Shown here: positions 60,698 through 64,000 of the stretch, piece by piece | How the letters are laid out: each line of letters opens with the position of its first letter | Position numbering within the stretch: the first letter of the stretch is position 1 | Assembly (NCBI GenBank): GCA_963576785.1 | Contig: OY756151.1 | Coordinates: forward strand, 186,001 to 250,000 | DNA: 64,000 nt | Reading direction: 5' to 3' | Source of the DNA: Chlorophyllum brunneum | Taxonomy: Eukaryota > Basidiomycota > Agaricomycetes > Agaricales > Agaricaceae | Notes under the pieces: generated by a model | Told to the model about the DNA's origin: nothing | What the model saw: only the letters and a program-made list of their open reading frames with translations | Databases searched by the model: none | Position numbers and translations under genes: made by a program

Positions 60698-62662
60698 CTA
60701 TCTCGTGCTCCCAGTCGGCTTCACAATGACTCGTGGCGGTATATCCTGCCCATAAAAGTGTTTCATAATTGCCTCGGTATGTGTGATGGTTAGGTTAGTC
60801 AAAGGATGTGTTGCGTTCTGTCAGAGATAAATTTCGTATCGATAAAAACAATGGGAAGCACGAGGACTCACAAGGCGGTTTGTTGTGCTGGGTCCTATGA
60901 CCCTTGATGTACCTTCTTCCTCCGTCCAGCTGATCAGGTCCGTGAAAATAGCCTTCCGAAATACGTTATTTGGTGAATCTACACGAGTAGAGTGAGCTGG
61001 AATCTATATTCGAATAATAACAGACATACCGTCATCCTTCCAAATACTAGAAGTCTGCGCCTTCCGCGCGTGGGAAGGATATATGTGATGTTGAGCAGCT
61101 GACAGCCCAGAAAGACAATATAAAGTGTGGTACGCATCCGCAGCTCTTAAATATTCCATAATTAGGAGGAAGAAAACATAGCCAAGATGTATAATTAACG
61201 CACTTTGGTGGCTTATCCCTCAATCCTCCAGCTGGGTGCTGACCTGCAAGAAGAATATACTCCTGCAAAGATTTGCGACTGAACAAGGACTCGTCGATAT
61301 CGTCCCACCCTTCGTGGTCTTCCCCCGACGTTTCCGGATTCGTCGCCCTACGAGCAGCTTCCGAGTTAACGACCTCATCTACCTCGACATCCCTCACCGT
61401 CAAATTCTGTAATCCACCCACCCCGAGCGCCTCCAACAGAGCGAAAGACCCACCACACCACCACGAATAACATCCATCCACGAGCTTATTAGTTCGACCC
61501 CTGAACCCCCCCAACTCGATCTCTGAACCTTGCATATTCACCAACCATCGCGTAAGTCTCTTGATGTCAATTTTTGGACGATCGGTTGTTAATTCTTTGT
61601 TCCACTGATTCTCAAATAAATTCTGTTTGGTAGGGTCAAGGGTGCGGGTTTTGGCTGGATCGAGGTTGAGATAGTTTTGGAGGAGGATCCAGCTCGCTAA
61701 TGCGCAGAAAGTATATCCGCCATGCGCTTCGCCAAGGTTAGGTTTGGGTACGCGAAGGACTCGATCCGTCTCGATGGAATAAAATGGATGTGATGCTGAT
61801 GAGAAGCCACCTTCGTACGTCTGACAGGACGCTAAGAAAGTCGCGGTGCCTTCTACGAGCTCTGGTGTCATGATGTCTAAGAGGGAAGCCGTTACTAGCA
61901 GGCAATAGATGCCCCTGATGAACGGTTCAGTAAAGGGTCAGAGCTAATGATGTGAACACTATACCGAACGTCAACTTCCATATGTTCCGCAACACGAAAT
62001 GAACCATCTGGTTGTTTGAGTGACATAAAGAAATCATATAACTTTCGTCTACAAGAAAGTTTCAGTCAGGGGATAGGGGGCAAACAGCCAAATCATACCG
62101 ATCAACCTGATCCCATCCACCTTCAAGTCCCGGTCTTCCAACAATGGCCAAAGCACAAACAGCAGCATACGTTGGTAATAGATGTGGCGACTGTCCTGGT
62201 CCACCAGAAAATCCTCCCTTTGGATGCTGCCACGATAGAATCTTGGTGATCGCCCTTCGAATTAATGCTAACCGTTAAGAGGAAAACTACAAGCTTCGAC
62301 GAACGTCATACCTTTGTCGATTTCCGGGATCCAATCCAACCTGTAAGACACTAAATGCCTGTAACGTCCAGAATAACAGCCATGGTTGACTCGCGTCTTG
62401 CGAGACATATCGTGCGGGGAACCCTTGTATCATGTTCCGAGCTAGGAATTGTAGGTGGGCATTCTTTTGTAATGTTGGTTCTGTGGGCGGCTTCAGTCCT
62501 GTGCTCAAAGTTACAACCACTTAATGACGTACCATCGGTGGAGGCACCATGCTCTAGAAGAATGTTTTCCGTCTCTTGCTGGACTCTTGAAGTCGATGTA
62601 GGATATCCATCGACCGGAGTGTGTTTATGATGTTGTTGCTGGGTGTGAGGTTCAATGTTCAT
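60698..62662 (-). CDS. RAM1: protein farnesyltransferase beta subunit
   Basis: The N-terminus MNIEPHTQQQHHKHTPVDGY (62662) is followed by exons with LARNMIQGFPARYVSQDASQ and WLLFWTLQAFSVLQ. Next are GGPGQSPHLLPTYAAVCAL, FMSLKQPDGSFRVAEHMEVD and SCQTYEGGFSSASHPF, then EAHGGYTFCALASWILL. The zinc ligands Asp and Cys sit in LVDGCYSWWCGGS (about 61460) and the third ligand His in AADAYHTLYCLSGLSAAQ (about 61100), after an intron. The last exons end THTEAIMKHFYGQDIPPRVI, stop at 60700-60698. All prenyltransferase repeats and zinc ligands are present. The enzyme attaches farnesyl to CaaX proteins such as Ras and fungal mating pheromones. A relic paralog lies at 32380-32860. It ends 167 nt from LYS9 on the same strand. 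Confidence 0.93.
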
Positions 62663-62828
62663 GGTGGTTATGACATGAAAGTACAGATCATCGAGAACAA
62701 TTGAAATCTCAATCTCCTTACGTCATTGTAATTCCGTGAATGCCGAACTAATTTGGGCGTCACAGAAAATCCTCAAATTCAAGTCTATTCGCATTCTGAA
62801 ATACACCACACCAACTACTAGTAGATTT

Positions 62829-64000
62829 TTACGAAAGCTTCATACCGAGACCCTCTGCCTCGAGTACCTTGATGATCTCGTCACAAACCTGGAGGTTGTA
62901 GGGAGCTTGAATACCAGGCTCCTTGAAGACACCATCAAGAACGAGTTGAGTAGCTATACCACAAGGAATTCCAACAGTGCGTGCCATAGCTGAATAACCA
63001 CCAGGAGCAGTAGATCCATATTCCTCAAGTGTCGCAGTCGAAATTTCCTACAAAAGATATCAACACGTGATGATACAGACAAGTTTTGTCGAAACAACTC
63101 ACCGTAGTACCATTAGGATGCTCGATAACAAACTTATGCTGAAGCATAACAAGATCTCTTTCGCCAACTTCATACTTCATCAATCCCTCTAATCGAGCAC
63201 AAAGGGTATCCAACAGATTTCCAGCCCGAATCTCAGCAGCCTCGTTGTTGAAGGTACCGATCCACCTCAAACCAGATACTATCCTCTCAGCTTCGGATGC
63301 GTTAGGGAATCTAACCTTAGTCTTGATACTTTCCACGATAGTGGCTTCAGTCAAGTTATCCTCAGCTTTGGCTCCAAGGAGAACCTGAGTGATCTGCTTC
63401 CAAGTGATACCCTCCTTCAACCACGACTTCTCCGTCTGATCCAACCAACCCAACTTAACGAGAGCATCGATAAACTCTGGGAAGCCTTGGTACCTCAAAG
63501 TACCACGAACAACAGTCTCCGCTTCTGGGATATCATATCTTTCACGAAAAGGTGTCGAGTCACGGTTGGGGTATGCGACGAATGCGAAGGCAGGAGAGAT
63601 ATAGTAAGGTTTGGCGTGGCCCATGAGTTCGGAGCCTGAGACAGTGCAAACTTGGGAATTGGAAATGTAGGAGGCGGTATTGAGAAGAGCGAGGAGGACT
63701 CCACGAGATGACCAAGAGAATTTGTAGCCGAGGGGGTTGTTGGCACACTCGGGTGCGGGAAGACCACCACAATACGAGAAGAATTGTTTGACCTTTAGAT
63801 AATGTTATGATCAGGTACGTCTTTAAATTAACTATGAGATAAAATGTACCTTTGCTCCTTTAGCATGAGCTTCGTAGATCATCCTAACGGCGTACAAATG
63901 ATCAATCCCAGGATCGAGACCAATCTCGTTAAAGACAACGATCCCAGAGGCCTTCGCAGCAGCATCGAGTTCTTTCATTTCAGGATTCACGTAGCTTGTC
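62829..64000 (-). CDS. LYS9: saccharopine dehydrogenase (NADP+, L-glutamate-forming), partial
   Basis: Exons: from the window edge to 63850, 63792 to about 63102, and about 63048 to 62829. Blocks are VNPEMKELDAAAKASGIVVF, NEIGLDPGIDHLYAVRMIYE, QFFSYCGGLPAPECANNPLG, YKFSWSSRGVLLALLNTASY, EYGSTAPGGYSAMARTVGIP and CGIATQLVLDGVFKEPGIQA, with the end LGMKLS, stop at 62831-62829. These are diagnostic of the saccharopine reductase of the alpha-aminoadipate lysine pathway, a fungal-specific route. It converts aminoadipate semialdehyde plus glutamate to saccharopine. The N-terminal Rossmann NADP-binding part lies beyond the window. Confidence 0.93.

Overview
The window is nuclear DNA of a filamentous basidiomycete, most likely an agaricomycete. 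Coding regions are split by many 45-65 nt GT..AG introns. The gene families fit: F-box proteins with a C-terminal beta-rich region, DUF6534 membrane proteins, NACHT NTPases, a multi-HAMP (group III) histidine kinase, an expanded G-alpha family and chromodomain Ty3 elements. Almost all multi-exon models below were assembled by hand from frame-compatible splice sites and family motifs.

Layout. 1-2480: two tandem F-box genes (-). 2920-3617: small two-TM protein with a Cys-rich tail (-). 4114-6883: two tandem histidine-phosphatase genes (-). 7668-12874: Nik1/Os-1-type hybrid histidine kinase (-). 13341-24700: transposon island. It holds a NACHT-gene relic split by a LINE and cut off by a Ty3 fragment, then a very AT-rich stretch with an unidentified repeat and a hAT relic. 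25127-26596: DUF6534 gene (-). 27336-33790: one intact G-alpha gene among relics of an LSH/HELLS-type SNF2 ATPase, an HNH-domain gene, the farnesyltransferase beta subunit and a second G-alpha. 33758-36870: first copy of a roughly 3.1 kb segmental duplication (NACHT gene plus the end of a PLC-like gene). 36871-45968: second transposon island (copia tails, solo Ty3 LTR, inverted copy of the unidentified repeat, fatty-acid-synthase relic, LINE 5' piece, Ty3 chromovirus). 45967-49047: second copy of the duplication, with an intact NACHT gene. 48833-50136: intact PLC-like phosphodiesterase (-). 50490-53812: intact LSH/HELLS-like SNF2 gene (+). 54894-56283: second DUF6534 gene (+). 56643-59051: cytochrome P450 with one nonsense codon (-). 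60698-62662: intact farnesyltransferase beta (-). 62829-64000: saccharopine reductase LYS9 (-, runs off the window).

Themes. The right half (SNF2, DUF6534, FTase-beta, PLC, NACHT) has degenerate or inverted paralogous copies in the left half, separated by transposons, so the locus has gone through both inverted and direct segmental duplication. Sequence in and next to the transposon islands is poor in CpG compared with its intact paralog. That fits methylation-linked C-to-T decay, or RIP-like mutation, spreading into a duplicated gene. The Ty3 LTRs carry a TATA box, a predicted start site and a primer-binding site complementary to that start, the arrangement of Tf1/sushi-type self-priming chromoviruses. 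The intact G-alpha has Thr in place of the catalytic Gln of switch II.
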